Notes under the pieces: generated by a model | Database searches by the model: none | What the model was told of the DNA's origin: nothing | Seen by the model: the letters and a program-made list of their open reading frames with translations, nothing else | Position numbers and translations under genes: made by a program | DNA from: JBBQSV01 sp038213615 | GTDB taxonomy: Bacteria > Patescibacteriota > Saccharimonadia > Saccharimonadales > OMJO01 | Reading direction: 5' to 3' | NCBI GenBank assembly: GCA_038213615.1 | Contig: JBBQSV010000015.1 | Coordinates: 1-20,827, forward strand | DNA length: 20,827 nucleotides | Shown here: positions 14,279-20,827 of the stretch, piece by piece | How positions within the stretch are numbered: position 1 is the stretch's first letter | Layout: every line of letters begins with the position of its first letter

Positions 14279-14316
14279 AATCAAAGACTGTACTACAGAT
14301 ATATTAGACGTGCAAA

Positions 14317-14345
14317 TTGACTTCTGTTTTTTTACTTTGTAGACT
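14317..14345 (+). promoter_or_regulatory. Promoter of tRNA-Ala
   Basis: TTGACT (14317-14322), a 17-base spacer and TAGACT (14340-14345), placing transcription start near 14352, 5 bases before the mature tRNA. Confidence 0.7.
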
Positions 14346-14356
14346 ATCCATGTTAA

Positions 14357-14433
14357 GGGGACGTAGCTCAGTTGATTAGAGCGCCTGGCTGGCAGCCAGG
14401 AGGTCGTGGGTTTGACTCCCATCGTCTCCACCA
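14357..14433 (+). tRNA. tRNA-Ala (anticodon GGC)
   Basis: Full cloverleaf with encoded CCA, 77 bases. The acceptor stem GGGGACG / CGTCTCC contains G3-U70, the alanine identity pair. The anticodon loop is CTGGCAG. The D-loop reads AGTTGATTA, with A where G19 is expected, and the T-loop reads TTTGACT, with T in place of C56; the two changes together restore a Watson-Crick pair (A19-U56). Confidence 0.95.
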
Positions 14434-14478
14434 AATGGTTCTCTTTCTGCAAGTACCTCAGAATGTTACTATAAACTC

Positions 14479-14739
14479 ATGAATGATGACACTATCGCTG
14501 ATCTCAAGCAGTTCATAGCTGCCACCATCTCGCAACAGACGACTGACCTACGCGAGGATATGAGTGAAATGAAAGCAGATCTACACGTTGTCAAGGATGG
14601 ATTAGTGCTTGTTAATAAGAAGGTCGACAATCTCTCAAATGCCGTTGGTGAAGCACTCGATACCAGCAACACTGCGACCGACCAGCAGTTGAAAGACCAC
14701 GAGCAGCGCATCGTTCAGCTTGAACAAAAGCCCGCCTGA
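14479..14739 (+). CDS. Small coiled-coil protein
   Basis: An 86-residue acidic, almost all-helical protein. Heptad-like spacing runs through most of it (LREDMSEMKADLHVVKDGLV, VDNLSNAVGEALD, LKDHEQRIVQLEQK), so it should oligomerise as a coiled coil. There is no membrane segment, signal or catalytic motif. Similar short proteins opening with NDDTIADLKQFIAATISQQ-type sequence seem common in Saccharibacteria (from memory). TACTAT ends 6 bases before the ATG and there is no Shine-Dalgarno, so it may be leaderless; read-through from tRNA-Ala is also possible. Function unknown. Confidence 0.75.
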   Translation: MNDDTIADLKQFIAATISQQTTDLREDMSEMKADLHVVKDGLVLVNKKVDNLSNAVGEALDTSNTATDQQLKDHEQRIVQLEQKPA

Positions 14740-14949
14740 ACCACCACATACTGCTCACAGCGGGAGGGATGTGTTACAACGTATTCGGTGACCGAGTGGT
14801 CACTGACCGTGTTCAGGTGACACGACGGGCGTCAAGGATTCGGGAGCTCAGAACAGCTCTCCCCCGCCTGCCATCTGGAGAATCAGGTCCAAGGCCGAAT
14901 TGACGCGTGGGTTTGAAAGCCGTGTCATTAGCTCCACCAAATGATAATT
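14740..14949 (+). other. Structured noncoding stretch with tRNA-end-like sequence
   Basis: No gene is visible. An 8-bp hairpin CGGTGACC-GAGT-GGTCACTG (one G-U pair) lies near 14790-14810, and GAGCT / AGCTC forms another near 14844-14860. At about 14906-14944, CGTGGGTTTGA and CTCCACCAAATG repeat, in the same order, sequences of the tRNA-Ala 3' end (about 14405-14436), but the T-arm between them does not fold. GGAGCT (near 14843) could pair with AGCTCC before ACCA. A terminator follows. It may be an attachment-site-like remnant or an unusual RNA. Confidence 0.45.
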
Positions 14950-14978
14950 AAAGACCAGCTTTAAAGCCGGTCTTTTTT
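14950..14978 (+). terminator. Rho-independent terminator
   Basis: AAAGACC / GGTCTTT outer stem (14950-14956 and 14969-14975), one A-C mismatch, and the self-complementary GCTTTAAAGC at the tip, followed by six T on the plus strand. It ends transcripts coming from tRNA-Ala or the coiled-coil gene; it may work weakly on the minus strand too (TTTAATTAT). Confidence 0.8.
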
Positions 14979-15125
14979 CGTGCGCGCCCACCCGGCGGCG
15001 GGTATTTGTTTTGGTTGTTTTTGTTTCCTGTCCCTCACTTTTTCTGGTTTGGAGTAGTCTGCAATCAGATTATGGCAAACAACGAAAAAGTGTGTGGATA
15101 CGCGGCCGCCTAGAGCGCACGATTA
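14950..15125 (-). ncRNA. Candidate small RNA
   Basis: A consensus-like promoter at 15132-15160 points into a stretch of about 170 bases with no reading frame. On the minus strand CACTTTTTC (near 15090) can pair with GAAAAAGTG (near 15050), enclosing a TCTG-ATTG-CAGA hairpin, and the transcript would reach the hairpin at 14950-14978. No known RNA family is recognised. Confidence 0.3.
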
Positions 15126-15131
15126 CCTATA

Positions 15132-15160
15132 ATTACACGCTTATGCTTGCTATTTGTCAA
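15132..15160 (-). promoter_or_regulatory. Orphan minus-strand promoter
   Basis: A perfect TTGACA (15155-15160), a 17-base spacer and TGTAAT (15132-15137), immediately after the stop of the 15162-15725 gene. No gene lies downstream on this strand for about 850 bases. Confidence 0.55.
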
Positions 15161-15161
15161 G

Positions 15162-15725
15162 TCAAAGCGAGTCATCAAATTGTTCTGGCTCATCAACATG
15201 TTCTGGGTCAAATGTCGGTTGCTCATCTATATCCCAAACAGCCCTACAGATAAGTGTCGGTAGCCTGTCGTTAATCCCGCTTAGTTTGACTCTTTTTGCC
15301 ACCAGATCGGTCGCCAGTTCTTGGACGGCAGCTAAACCCACCATAATTTTACGCTCAGCTTCACGATTTGGCGGGGATGAGAGATAACCGTATGCACCGA
15401 ACACAATTTCACTCAGACTGCGCCTGGCCCGCTCATCAAAAGCCATGTATTGATAAATAGCTCTAAAGGCTTTTGTGCCGGAGCTAAGATATGAGCCAAA
15501 CCTATAGCCGGGGATCTTTAACAATTCTGGATCAGGCGGATCACAGGCAAACCAAAAATCCTCGATATTTACAAACTCACCACTTGCCAACCATGGTTCA
15601 GGGCCAGAAGGGGCAAAATATACGTCACCCCCAAATCTATCAAGACCATACCTATCGTAGTTGGGTTCAACTTCACCAATATCTATTTGCCCTGGTGGGT
15701 AAACGTTAAAATCATACCGAAACAT
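15162..15725 (-). CDS. Hypothetical protein, 187 residues
   Basis: I do not recognise this protein. It is acidic and soluble-looking, rich in Tyr, Phe, Pro and Gly in its first half (FNVYPPGQIDIGEVEPNYDR, VYFAPSGPEPWL, FWFACDPPDPELL) and helical in its second half (AFRAIYQYMAFDERARRSLS, KIMVGLAAVQELATDLVAKR), ending in an acidic tail (PEHVDEPEQFDDSL). No signal peptide or membrane segment. The ATG at 15725 has AGGAG 5 bases upstream. It starts 40 bases after the ligA stop in the same direction, so it may be the last gene of the lemA-htpX-ligA operon. It could equally belong to the accessory region to its left. Confidence 0.7.
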   Translation of the reverse strand: MFRYDFNVYPPGQIDIGEVEPNYDRYGLDRFGGDVYFAPSGPEPWLASGEFVNIEDFWFACDPPDPELLKIPGYRFGSYLSSGTKAFRAIYQYMAFDERARRSLSEIVFGAYGYLSSPPNREAERKIMVGLAAVQELATDLVAKRVKLSGINDRLPTLICRAVWDIDEQPTFDPEHVDEPEQFDDSL

Positions 15726-15765
15726 GCCTTCTCCTAATGAACATACAGTAATGTTTTTTGGACGT

Positions 15766-17772
15766 TTAGTCTAGTATGTGTATAAATTCTTGCTCGGTGA
15801 TTTGCTTAGTACCCAGTTTGCGGGCTTTGACTAGTTTACTCTCGCCCACGTTGGCGCCGACTACCAAATAATCGGTGTCCCTGCCAACACTCGACTGAAA
15901 CGTACCACCCAAAGCCCGAATCCGCTCGGCCGCAATGTCCCGACCCATAGATTCTAATGACCCCGTAACTGCAAATCGTTTACCATCTAGCTTGCCGCCC
16001 ACGTGCTTTACATCCTGTGGCCACACTCCAATCTGGCGAAACTTAGCTAACAGTTTTTCATTATCTTCATCTGCAAACCAGGCCAAAATGCTCTCGGCCA
16101 CAATTTCGCCGATACCTTCTACATCTTTGAGTTGCTGATAGGTGGCGCTACCCAGACTATCTAGCTTTTTGAATTTGTTGGCCAAATCAACTGCCGTTTG
16201 AGCGCCCACGTGGCGGATGCCTAATGCATAAATGAATTTAGACAGTGGCGGCTGGCTTTTATCGGTAATGGCTTTTAGTAAATTATTGGTAGACAGTTCG
16301 GCAAAACGCTCTAGTTTGAGCACTGCTTCACGTTTGAGCAGATATACATCAGCCAAGTCGCCGATAAGTCCGCCGCTAACCAGTGCGGCTACGTTCTTTT
16401 CGCCCAAGGTATCAATATCTAACGCCGCCCGGCTGGCAAAATGTTCCACCGCTTTTTTCAGCAAGATGGGCGCACTGGCGCCCTTTAGCCGATAAACCAC
16501 TTCGCCCTCAGGACGCTCAAACTGAAGTTCTGGGTATTGGCGCTTTAGCTCGGCCTCCATGTCAAACGCCCTAGCGTTTTTGGGCCGCAACTTGGTAATC
16601 ACACTCTGAACCTGCGGGATGATATCCCCGGCTTTGTAGATGACCACCGTGTCGCCCACCCGAATATCCTTACGGGCGATCTCGTCTGCGTTGTGCAAAC
16701 TGGCGTGCTGCACAGTGGTGCCGGCCACAACTGTGGGGTCAAAAGTCGCAATCGGTGTAGCCGCACCAGTGCGACCAATACTCAGCACAATGTCTTTGAC
16801 CACTGTGGTGGCTTCTTCGGCTGGGTATTTGTAGGCTACGGCGGCGCGGGGTGTTTTGCCAACAAAGCCAAGTTCGGCATATTTGGCACGATCGTTAACC
16901 TTGATAACCAAACCGTCGGTGTTAAAGGGCAAAGAATGCCGTTTTTCAGCCCACTCGGCAACAAACTTCAAGACGTCTTTTAGGTCAGTAAACACTCGGC
17001 ATTGTTCGTTGGCAGCAATGCCTAGCTGGCGGATAGTCTGGTAGGCAAAATCATTGGTTGGAGTTTCTGCCGGATTGCTGCGCAGTATGTCGTAGGCCCG
17101 AAAATTGAGTGGTCGCTCGGCCACTAGCTTGGGATCCAGCTGGCGGATAGTACCAGCCGCCAAGTTGCGGGGGTTGGCGAATACTGGCTGATCGGCGGCT
17201 TGGCGTTTTTTGTTCAGCGTTTCAAAATCTTTTTTTAGCATGATTATTTCACCACGGATCTCGGTGCGTCCACGCAAAAACTGATTAGCCGATTTGCTAG
17301 CCCGCAGCCTTAGTGGCACGCTAGCAATAGTGCGCACATTTGCCGTCACGTCCTCGCCAACGGTGCCATCGCCCCGCGTGACTGCCTGAGTAAACACACC
17401 GTCTTGGTAAACCAGCGCACAAGCCAAGCCGTCCATTTTGATATCACAAAAATATTCGTGTTTGGTGCCGGGTAGCAGTTTGTCCATGCGAGCCACCCAG
17501 GCCTCTACGTCTTTGGTGTCAAAAACGTCGTTTAAGCTAAACATCCTGGTGCTCAGCCGGACTTTTTTAAACCCATCTGCTGCCTGAGCCAAAATGCGTT
17601 GAGTCGGCGAATCGGCAGATGTCAGCTGGGGATGCTGAGCCTCTAGCGCCTTGAGCTCGCGAATTAGGCCGTCGTACACGCCGTCGCTGACCGACGGGTT
17701 TTCTAGCACGTAATATTCGTAAGCGTATTCATGCAGCTGGCCAAGTAGCGCCCGGTAGCGATCTGCACTCAC
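15766..17772 (-). CDS. ligA: NAD-dependent DNA ligase without zinc-finger cysteines
   Basis: Seals nicks in duplex DNA using NAD, essential in replication and repair. It has 668 residues, the usual length. In order: Ia domain (YYVLENPSVSDGVYDGLIREL), the adenylation domain with the catalytic Lys112 in KMDG, the conserved TRGDGTVGEDVT and RGEI, the OB fold, the zinc-finger region at about 402-437, helix-hairpin-helix repeats (including DVEGIGEIVAESI), and a C-terminal BRCT domain (about 592-668). In the zinc-finger region, E. coli has four cysteines in CPVC-x14-C-x5-C; here the aligned segment QYPELQFERPEGEVVYRLKG contains none. GTG start at 17772, overlapping the upstream stop as GTGA. Confidence 0.97.
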   Translation of the reverse strand: MSADRYRALLGQLHEYAYEYYVLENPSVSDGVYDGLIRELKALEAQHPQLTSADSPTQRILAQAADGFKKVRLSTRMFSLNDVFDTKDVEAWVARMDKLLPGTKHEYFCDIKMDGLACALVYQDGVFTQAVTRGDGTVGEDVTANVRTIASVPLRLRASKSANQFLRGRTEIRGEIIMLKKDFETLNKKRQAADQPVFANPRNLAAGTIRQLDPKLVAERPLNFRAYDILRSNPAETPTNDFAYQTIRQLGIAANEQCRVFTDLKDVLKFVAEWAEKRHSLPFNTDGLVIKVNDRAKYAELGFVGKTPRAAVAYKYPAEEATTVVKDIVLSIGRTGAATPIATFDPTVVAGTTVQHASLHNADEIARKDIRVGDTVVIYKAGDIIPQVQSVITKLRPKNARAFDMEAELKRQYPELQFERPEGEVVYRLKGASAPILLKKAVEHFASRAALDIDTLGEKNVAALVSGGLIGDLADVYLLKREAVLKLERFAELSTNNLLKAITDKSQPPLSKFIYALGIRHVGAQTAVDLANKFKKLDSLGSATYQQLKDVEGIGEIVAESILAWFADEDNEKLLAKFRQIGVWPQDVKHVGGKLDGKRFAVTGSLESMGRDIAAERIRALGGTFQSSVGRDTDYLVVGANVGESKLVKARKLGTKQITEQEFIHILD

Positions 17773-18725
17773 AGTAGTTCCCGATACAAACTGTACAAAT
17801 AGCTATGCACTACCACCAGACTCATCAGACTAAGCACAAAGAAAGTCCAGCTGGCTACACTGGCAGCAAAAATAATTAACGGCAGCACGATAACGGCCAC
17901 GCACACCACTAATATAATTGGCAAAGCCAATATTTTGCGCACCACCATCCAGCGACGATACCGCACCAACTGCTTGGCGGCATGAAGTGCCTTTAGCGGC
18001 GTCATGCCGGGTAGCGTCACAACATAAACTGCCATAATAGATACCGAAATCCAAAACAAACTCAGTAGTGCCAATAATCCCAAGCCTGATCCCCAAATAA
18101 TCTTCTCGCCTACCGACACCGCTAGGCCATTGTTGAACACGTAACCATATAAAGCATTGGCCACTAGTAGTGGAATCAACTGCACAATCACCACTATCAG
18201 CACCAGCAAAAACGGTACCAGTGCGTACTGCGAACGATAAAATGCCTCGCGCAGTTTGATCTTTTTGGCGGCATGAGTCTGACGCAAAGACCAGATCAGT
18301 GCCAGACTAAAAACTACTAACAGAATAGACTGATAAGTACTGGCGACATCACTGGATGTCGCAGCTGTATTACTAAGTAGGTAGCCTAGCAGCGTAAAGC
18401 CGGTGGTTAGTTGTTGGCCATTGTTGAATAGCCCCTGCAACAATCCCCTGATCTGTACAAAGTTGCCATTGATGGCGAAACCCCTTACAAAAATCAACAT
18501 CAGCACAACATACAATGCCAAGATCATGGCAAAAATACGCTTGTTCAGCCACAAATGCTTCATGGCCCTGGCAAAGATGCGTACAGCCGAAGACAAAGGT
18601 GGTGCCGGGTGTTTGATGCGTTTGGATATTTTGAACGATTTATACTGGGGCATCTTGAGCCGGCGACTTTTGGCAGCTGGCACGGTTACTTTGGCCGGCT
18701 TTTTGACTGTTTGTTTTTTGGCCAT
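17769..18725 (-). CDS. Polytopic membrane protein
   Basis: Integral membrane protein of 318 residues, function unknown. A strongly basic N-terminus of about 55 residues (KKQTVKKPAKVTVPAAKSRR) is followed by about six hydrophobic segments: near 60-80 (IFAMILALYVVLMLIFV), 130-145 (ILLVVFSLALIWSL), 170-192 (ALVPFLLVLIVVIVQLIPLL), 205-235 (GLGLLALLSLFWISVSIMAVY), and two more between 265 and 305. The loop PGMTPLKALHAAKQLVRYRRW before the last pair resembles the amphipathic loop of YciC/DUF975-like membrane proteins (weak impression). It lies 7 bases after htpX and overlaps ligA, so it is co-transcribed with both. Confidence 0.8.
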   Translation of the reverse strand: MAKKQTVKKPAKVTVPAAKSRRLKMPQYKSFKISKRIKHPAPPLSSAVRIFARAMKHLWLNKRIFAMILALYVVLMLIFVRGFAINGNFVQIRGLLQGLFNNGQQLTTGFTLLGYLLSNTAATSSDVASTYQSILLVVFSLALIWSLRQTHAAKKIKLREAFYRSQYALVPFLLVLIVVIVQLIPLLVANALYGYVFNNGLAVSVGEKIIWGSGLGLLALLSLFWISVSIMAVYVVTLPGMTPLKALHAAKQLVRYRRWMVVRKILALPIILVVCVAVIVLPLIIFAASVASWTFFVLSLMSLVVVHSYLYSLYRELL

Positions 18726-18732
18726 GGAGTGC

Positions 18733-19617
18733 CTAAGCCTTGTTGCCCATTTGCCGCAAGCGAGCTATGCGATCATCAAGAGGTGGGTGGGTATCGAACA
18801 AAGTGGTCAGGCTGTGGCCTTTTAGTGGGCTAGCAAAGAATAAATGGGCTGTAGAGGCATTTTGTTTGCGCAGTACGCTGCCTCGGTCTTTGATTTTTTG
18901 CAGAGCGCTGGCTAGACCCTCTGGATAGCGGGTGGTCAGCGCGCTGGTGGCGTCGGCCAGGTATTCACGCTTGCGTGATATCGCCAACTGAATCAAAGAT
19001 GCGATGATCGGCGCCAACACAATGGCGGCAATGCCCAGCACCATGATCAATGGATTGTTGTTGTCGTTGTTATCATTGTCGCGGAACCAAGTCATACGCC
19101 AAATAACGTCTACCATGATAGATATCACGGCTACCAATGCAAAAGCCAACATCGACACCCGGATGTCATAATTTTTGACGTGGCCTAATTCATGTGCCAG
19201 TACACCCGTCAGTTCGTCGTCATCCATGATGTCTAGTAAGCCGCTGGTGACGCAAACAATAGAGTGTTTGGGGTCTTTGCCGGTAGCAAAGGCATTGGGC
19301 GCGGGGTCGTCAATGATAAATACCCGGGGACTTTCCAGACCGTCCGTTATTGCCAAGTTTTCGACTATGCGATACAACCTGGGGTTGTCTTTTTTCTGAA
19401 TCTCGGCCGCACCGTTGACCGCCAAGGCCCATTTAGAACCACTGTAATAACTAATGACCACGTAGATCAGGCTACCAGCCAAAATAAACGGCAACAAATT
19501 GTTGTTGCGCCCACCAATAAATTGGCTGAGCACCCAGGCCACAGCCATGGTAAAGCCCACAAAAAGGGCCATCATCAAAAAAGATCTTCGCTTGTTGGAT
19601 GCGATCTGGCTATACAT
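18733..19617 (-). CDS. htpX: HtpX-type membrane zinc metalloprotease
   Basis: Membrane metallopeptidase of the M48 family that degrades damaged membrane proteins, 294 residues. Two N-terminal membrane segments (about 12-34 and 41-58), then the conserved NAFATG (108-113), the zinc site HELGH (142-146) with catalytic Glu143, further membrane segments (about 155-175 and 190-212), and the third zinc ligand Glu in REYLADATSA (about 218). The C-terminal FDTHPPLDDRIARLR is typical of the family. The ATG at 19617 has GGAG 5 bases upstream, and the gene follows lemA by 12 bases, the classical lemA-htpX pair. Confidence 0.95.
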   Translation of the reverse strand: MYSQIASNKRRSFLMMALFVGFTMAVAWVLSQFIGGRNNNLLPFILAGSLIYVVISYYSGSKWALAVNGAAEIQKKDNPRLYRIVENLAITDGLESPRVFIIDDPAPNAFATGKDPKHSIVCVTSGLLDIMDDDELTGVLAHELGHVKNYDIRVSMLAFALVAVISIMVDVIWRMTWFRDNDNNDNNNPLIMVLGIAAIVLAPIIASLIQLAISRKREYLADATSALTTRYPEGLASALQKIKDRGSVLRKQNASTAHLFFASPLKGHSLTTLFDTHPPLDDRIARLRQMGNKA

Positions 19618-19629
19618 TCAGGCTCCGTG

Positions 19630-20184
19630 CTAAAACTTAACGTCGGTAGGCTTGCTAATGGCGGCCGCTTCGGCTTCATCCACGCCAAAGAATTCGCGGG
19701 TCTTGAAGTGCAACATGGCGGCGATCAGGCTGGTAGGGAAAGTCTTGATCTTGGCGTTCAAATCACGCGCCGAACCGTTATAAAAGCGGCGAGCAGCTTG
19801 AATTTTGTCCTCGGTGTCGGTTAGTTCGTCTTGCAATGATTTAAAGTTTTCGTTGGCCTTTAGGTCTGGGTAGGCCTCGGCTACGGCAAATAGGCTCTTT
19901 AGAGTTTGCTGGAACTGGTTCTCGGCCTTGCCTGTCTCTGCAGGGCCTTTGGCGCCCAACATACTACTACGAGCGTTGGTGACGTTTTCGAACACGTCTT
20001 TTTCGTGTTTGGCATAGTCTTTTACGGTGTTAACTAGGTTAGGAATCAGGTCGGCACGGCGTTTGAGCTGTACAGTTATGTCACTCCAGGCTTCGTCCAC
20101 ACGCACGTTTAGCCGAACAACGCCGTTGTATATAAATATGCCTAGCACAACTACTACAGCCAGGACTATTAATGCAATTTCCAT
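19630..20184 (-). CDS. lemA: LemA family protein
   Basis: Membrane-anchored helical protein of 184 residues that commonly accompanies HtpX; its function is not well defined. One N-terminal membrane segment (2-21) is followed directly by the family signature VRLNVRVDEAWSDITVQLKR and RADLIPNLVNTVKDYAKHEK. The conserved C-terminal features are YPDLKANENFKSLQDELTDTEDKIQAARRFYNG and PTSLIAAMLHF. The ATG at 20184 has GGGAG 8 bases upstream, and an extended -10 promoter lies at 20213-20221, making this the first gene of the lemA-htpX-membrane protein-ligA operon. Confidence 0.95.
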   Translation of the reverse strand: MEIALIVLAVVVVLGIFIYNGVVRLNVRVDEAWSDITVQLKRRADLIPNLVNTVKDYAKHEKDVFENVTNARSSMLGAKGPAETGKAENQFQQTLKSLFAVAEAYPDLKANENFKSLQDELTDTEDKIQAARRFYNGSARDLNAKIKTFPTSLIAAMLHFKTREFFGVDEAEAAAISKPTDVKF

Positions 20185-20212
20185 GATGATTCTCCCTGTT
20201 ATTTACCCTTTA

Positions 20213-20221
20213 ATTATAGCA
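20213..20221 (-). promoter_or_regulatory. Extended -10 promoter of the lemA operon
   Basis: On the minus strand TGC directly precedes a perfect TATAAT (TATAAT at 20213-20218), about 30 bases before the lemA ATG. No good -35 box is seen, as expected for an extended -10 promoter. Confidence 0.65.
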
Positions 20222-20244
20222 CCTTTGCAAAGTAAAAACTGATC

Positions 20245-20330
20245 TGGTGCGCAGGGCGGGACTTGAACCCGCACGCCTTTTGGGCAAGACATTTTAAGTG
20301 TCTCTTGTCTACCAATTCCAACACCCGCGC
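20245..20330 (-). tRNA. tRNA-Leu (anticodon UAA)
   Basis: 86 bases with encoded CCA. Acceptor GCGCGGG / CCTGCGC, anticodon loop CTTAAAA, the long variable arm of class II tRNAs (TGCCCAAAAGGCG), A73, a normal GG in the D-loop and a normal T-loop TTCAAGT. Confidence 0.95.
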
Positions 20331-20425
20331 AAATTATCCCCAGAAGGGAAAAGAGCAGCCCGAGTGAAATGTATTTCATTTCCTCGGAGCGATGAGAAAA
20401 ACCGTAGGTTTGTCTCTATTACCCT

Positions 20426-20499
20426 TGGAGGTGCGTACGGGTACCGCCCCCGTCTAACAGGTTTTGCAGACCTGTGCCTAACTTCTCGGCCAACGCACC
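20426..20499 (-). tRNA. tRNA-Cys (anticodon GCA), atypical T-loop
   Basis: 74 bases with encoded CCA. Acceptor GGTGCGT / ACGCACC fully paired, U73 (the cysteine discriminator), D-stem GCC / GGC, anticodon stem CAGGT / ACCTG with loop CTGCAAA, and T-stem ACGGG / CCCGT. The T-loop reads GGCGGTA where TTCAAAT-like sequence is expected, and G18 is replaced by A. The rest resembles actinobacterial tRNA-Cys, including the TCCA end (from memory). It precedes tRNA-Leu in transcription order. Confidence 0.88.
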
Positions 20500-20514
20500 C
20501 TGACTACTCAGACT

Positions 20515-20520
20515 ATTGTA
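20515..20520 (-). promoter_or_regulatory. Possible -10 box for tRNA-Cys and tRNA-Leu
   Basis: TACAAT on the minus strand, 15 bases before the mature tRNA-Cys 5' end. The expected -35 position (TAGCTT) is poor. Confidence 0.4.
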
Positions 20521-20548
20521 GCAATCCAGCCGGTGACAAGCTAGCCAC

Positions 20549-20827
20549 TTAGTTCGGGAAAAGTGCCAGCACTTCCGGGTGATAGACGCCTGTTAGGTCC
20601 ACGCTGCCACCCGCAGCAGATAGTGCACTCTCGGTCAGATCTATTTTTAGATCTAGCAATACTTCTTCTCTATTCGGCCATTCTGAATTTTGCATAACTT
20701 CTTGTAGAGTCAGAGCTGCTAGTCTAGCAACTAAACAGTTATCGGCATGTCTGCCAGCTGTTTCACGCTCAATTAGACCCTCTACATAATTCGTAGCTGG
20801 TTTCTGGGCAAAATCTAATAAACTCTC
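20549..20827 (-). CDS. 3' part of an unrecognised gene running off the window
   Basis: The last 92 codons of a minus-strand reading frame that is open to the window edge and ends with TAA at 20549-20551. The visible part reads ESLLDFAQKPATNYVEGLIE at its left and SALSAAGGSVDLTGVYHPEV and LALFPN at its end. It is helical, acidic and soluble-looking, with no cysteine-rich or membrane motif. The start codon lies outside the window. I do not recognise it. It lies upstream of the tRNA-Cys/tRNA-Leu pair in the same orientation. Confidence 0.7.
   Translation of the reverse strand, partial: ESLLDFAQKPATNYVEGLIERETAGRHADNCLVARLAALTLQEVMQNSEWPNREEVLLDLKIDLTESALSAAGGSVDLTGVYHPEVLALFPN

Noticed and set aside
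14279..14452. N-terminal extension of the HTH gene up to 14452
   Set aside because: This part is the reverse complement of tRNA-Ala and its promoter, so it is an artefact of an open frame. The ATG at 14278 is the better start.
14740..14949. tmRNA (ssrA)
   Set aside because: The 3' end looks like AGCTCCACCA, but I find no GGGG-type tmRNA 5' end, no D-loop-like GGTTTCGAC, no tag reading frame and no folding T-arm. Kept only as an unexplained structured region.
1..20827. CRISPR array, transposase, integrase or phage genes
   Set aside because: No regularly spaced direct repeats and no protein with transposase, integrase or phage structural motifs were seen.
1..20827. Alternative genetic code with UGA as Gly (as in Gracilibacteria)
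   Set aside because: UGA serves as a stop in overlapping ATGA and GTGA junctions here, and conserved proteins contain no in-frame UGA.

Overview
This 20.8 kb window is a gene-dense bacterial chromosome segment, probably from the Candidate Phyla Radiation (Patescibacteria) and most likely Candidatus Saccharibacteria (TM7). The reasons are compact operons with 4-base stop/start overlaps, short lineage-type hypothetical proteins, a NUDIX-bearing LeuRS, a lemA-htpX pair, a short Mur ligase with a FemX-type transferase, and a WhiB-like protein (a family otherwise typical of Actinobacteria, the usual hosts of Saccharibacteria). UGA is used as a normal stop, so there is no sign of code 25. The lineage call is inference; no search was run.

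Layout. Positions 1-521 hold no convincing gene but contain a large palindromic element (about 69-240). Positions 522-2415 (minus) form an operon rpmF-nusB-NUDIX-rnc behind a good promoter. A divergent plus-strand gene (2540-2992) has a near-consensus promoter placed for leaderless translation, and its terminator lies inside the 3' end of the convergent leuS. leuS (2989-5874, minus) carries a whole NUDIX domain inside its editing region and is preceded by a free-standing NUDIX gene. Next comes an unrecognised 428-residue protein, then a tightly overlapping minus-strand operon at 7785-11906: Mur ligase-like, alpha/beta hydrolase, DegT-type PLP enzyme, FemX-type transferase. This looks like cell-envelope precursor modification.

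Positions 11936-15160 are the accessory-looking part: a membrane-anchored hypothetical, a WhiB-like protein with one iron-sulfur cysteine replaced by Tyr, an HTH protein, tRNA-Ala(GGC), a small coiled-coil protein, and several hundred bases of structured noncoding DNA including a partial copy of the tRNA 3' end. From 15162 to 20184 (minus) lies lemA-htpX-membrane protein-ligA-hypothetical; this LigA has lost all four zinc-finger cysteines. The right end carries tRNA-Leu(UAA) and tRNA-Cys(GCA), then the 3' part of a gene running off the window.

Most notable: (1) NUDIX inside LeuRS plus a separate NUDIX next door; (2) tRNA-Ala and tRNA-Cys with altered D-loop/T-loop elbow bases, the tRNA-Ala change looking like a covarying 19-56 pair, in the same window as a FemX-type enzyme, whose family uses aminoacyl-tRNA; (3) the WhiB-like protein with a broken cysteine set; (4) zinc-less LigA; (5) a small hairpin ending in ACCA that mimics an alanine acceptor stem; (6) the palindromic element at the left end.
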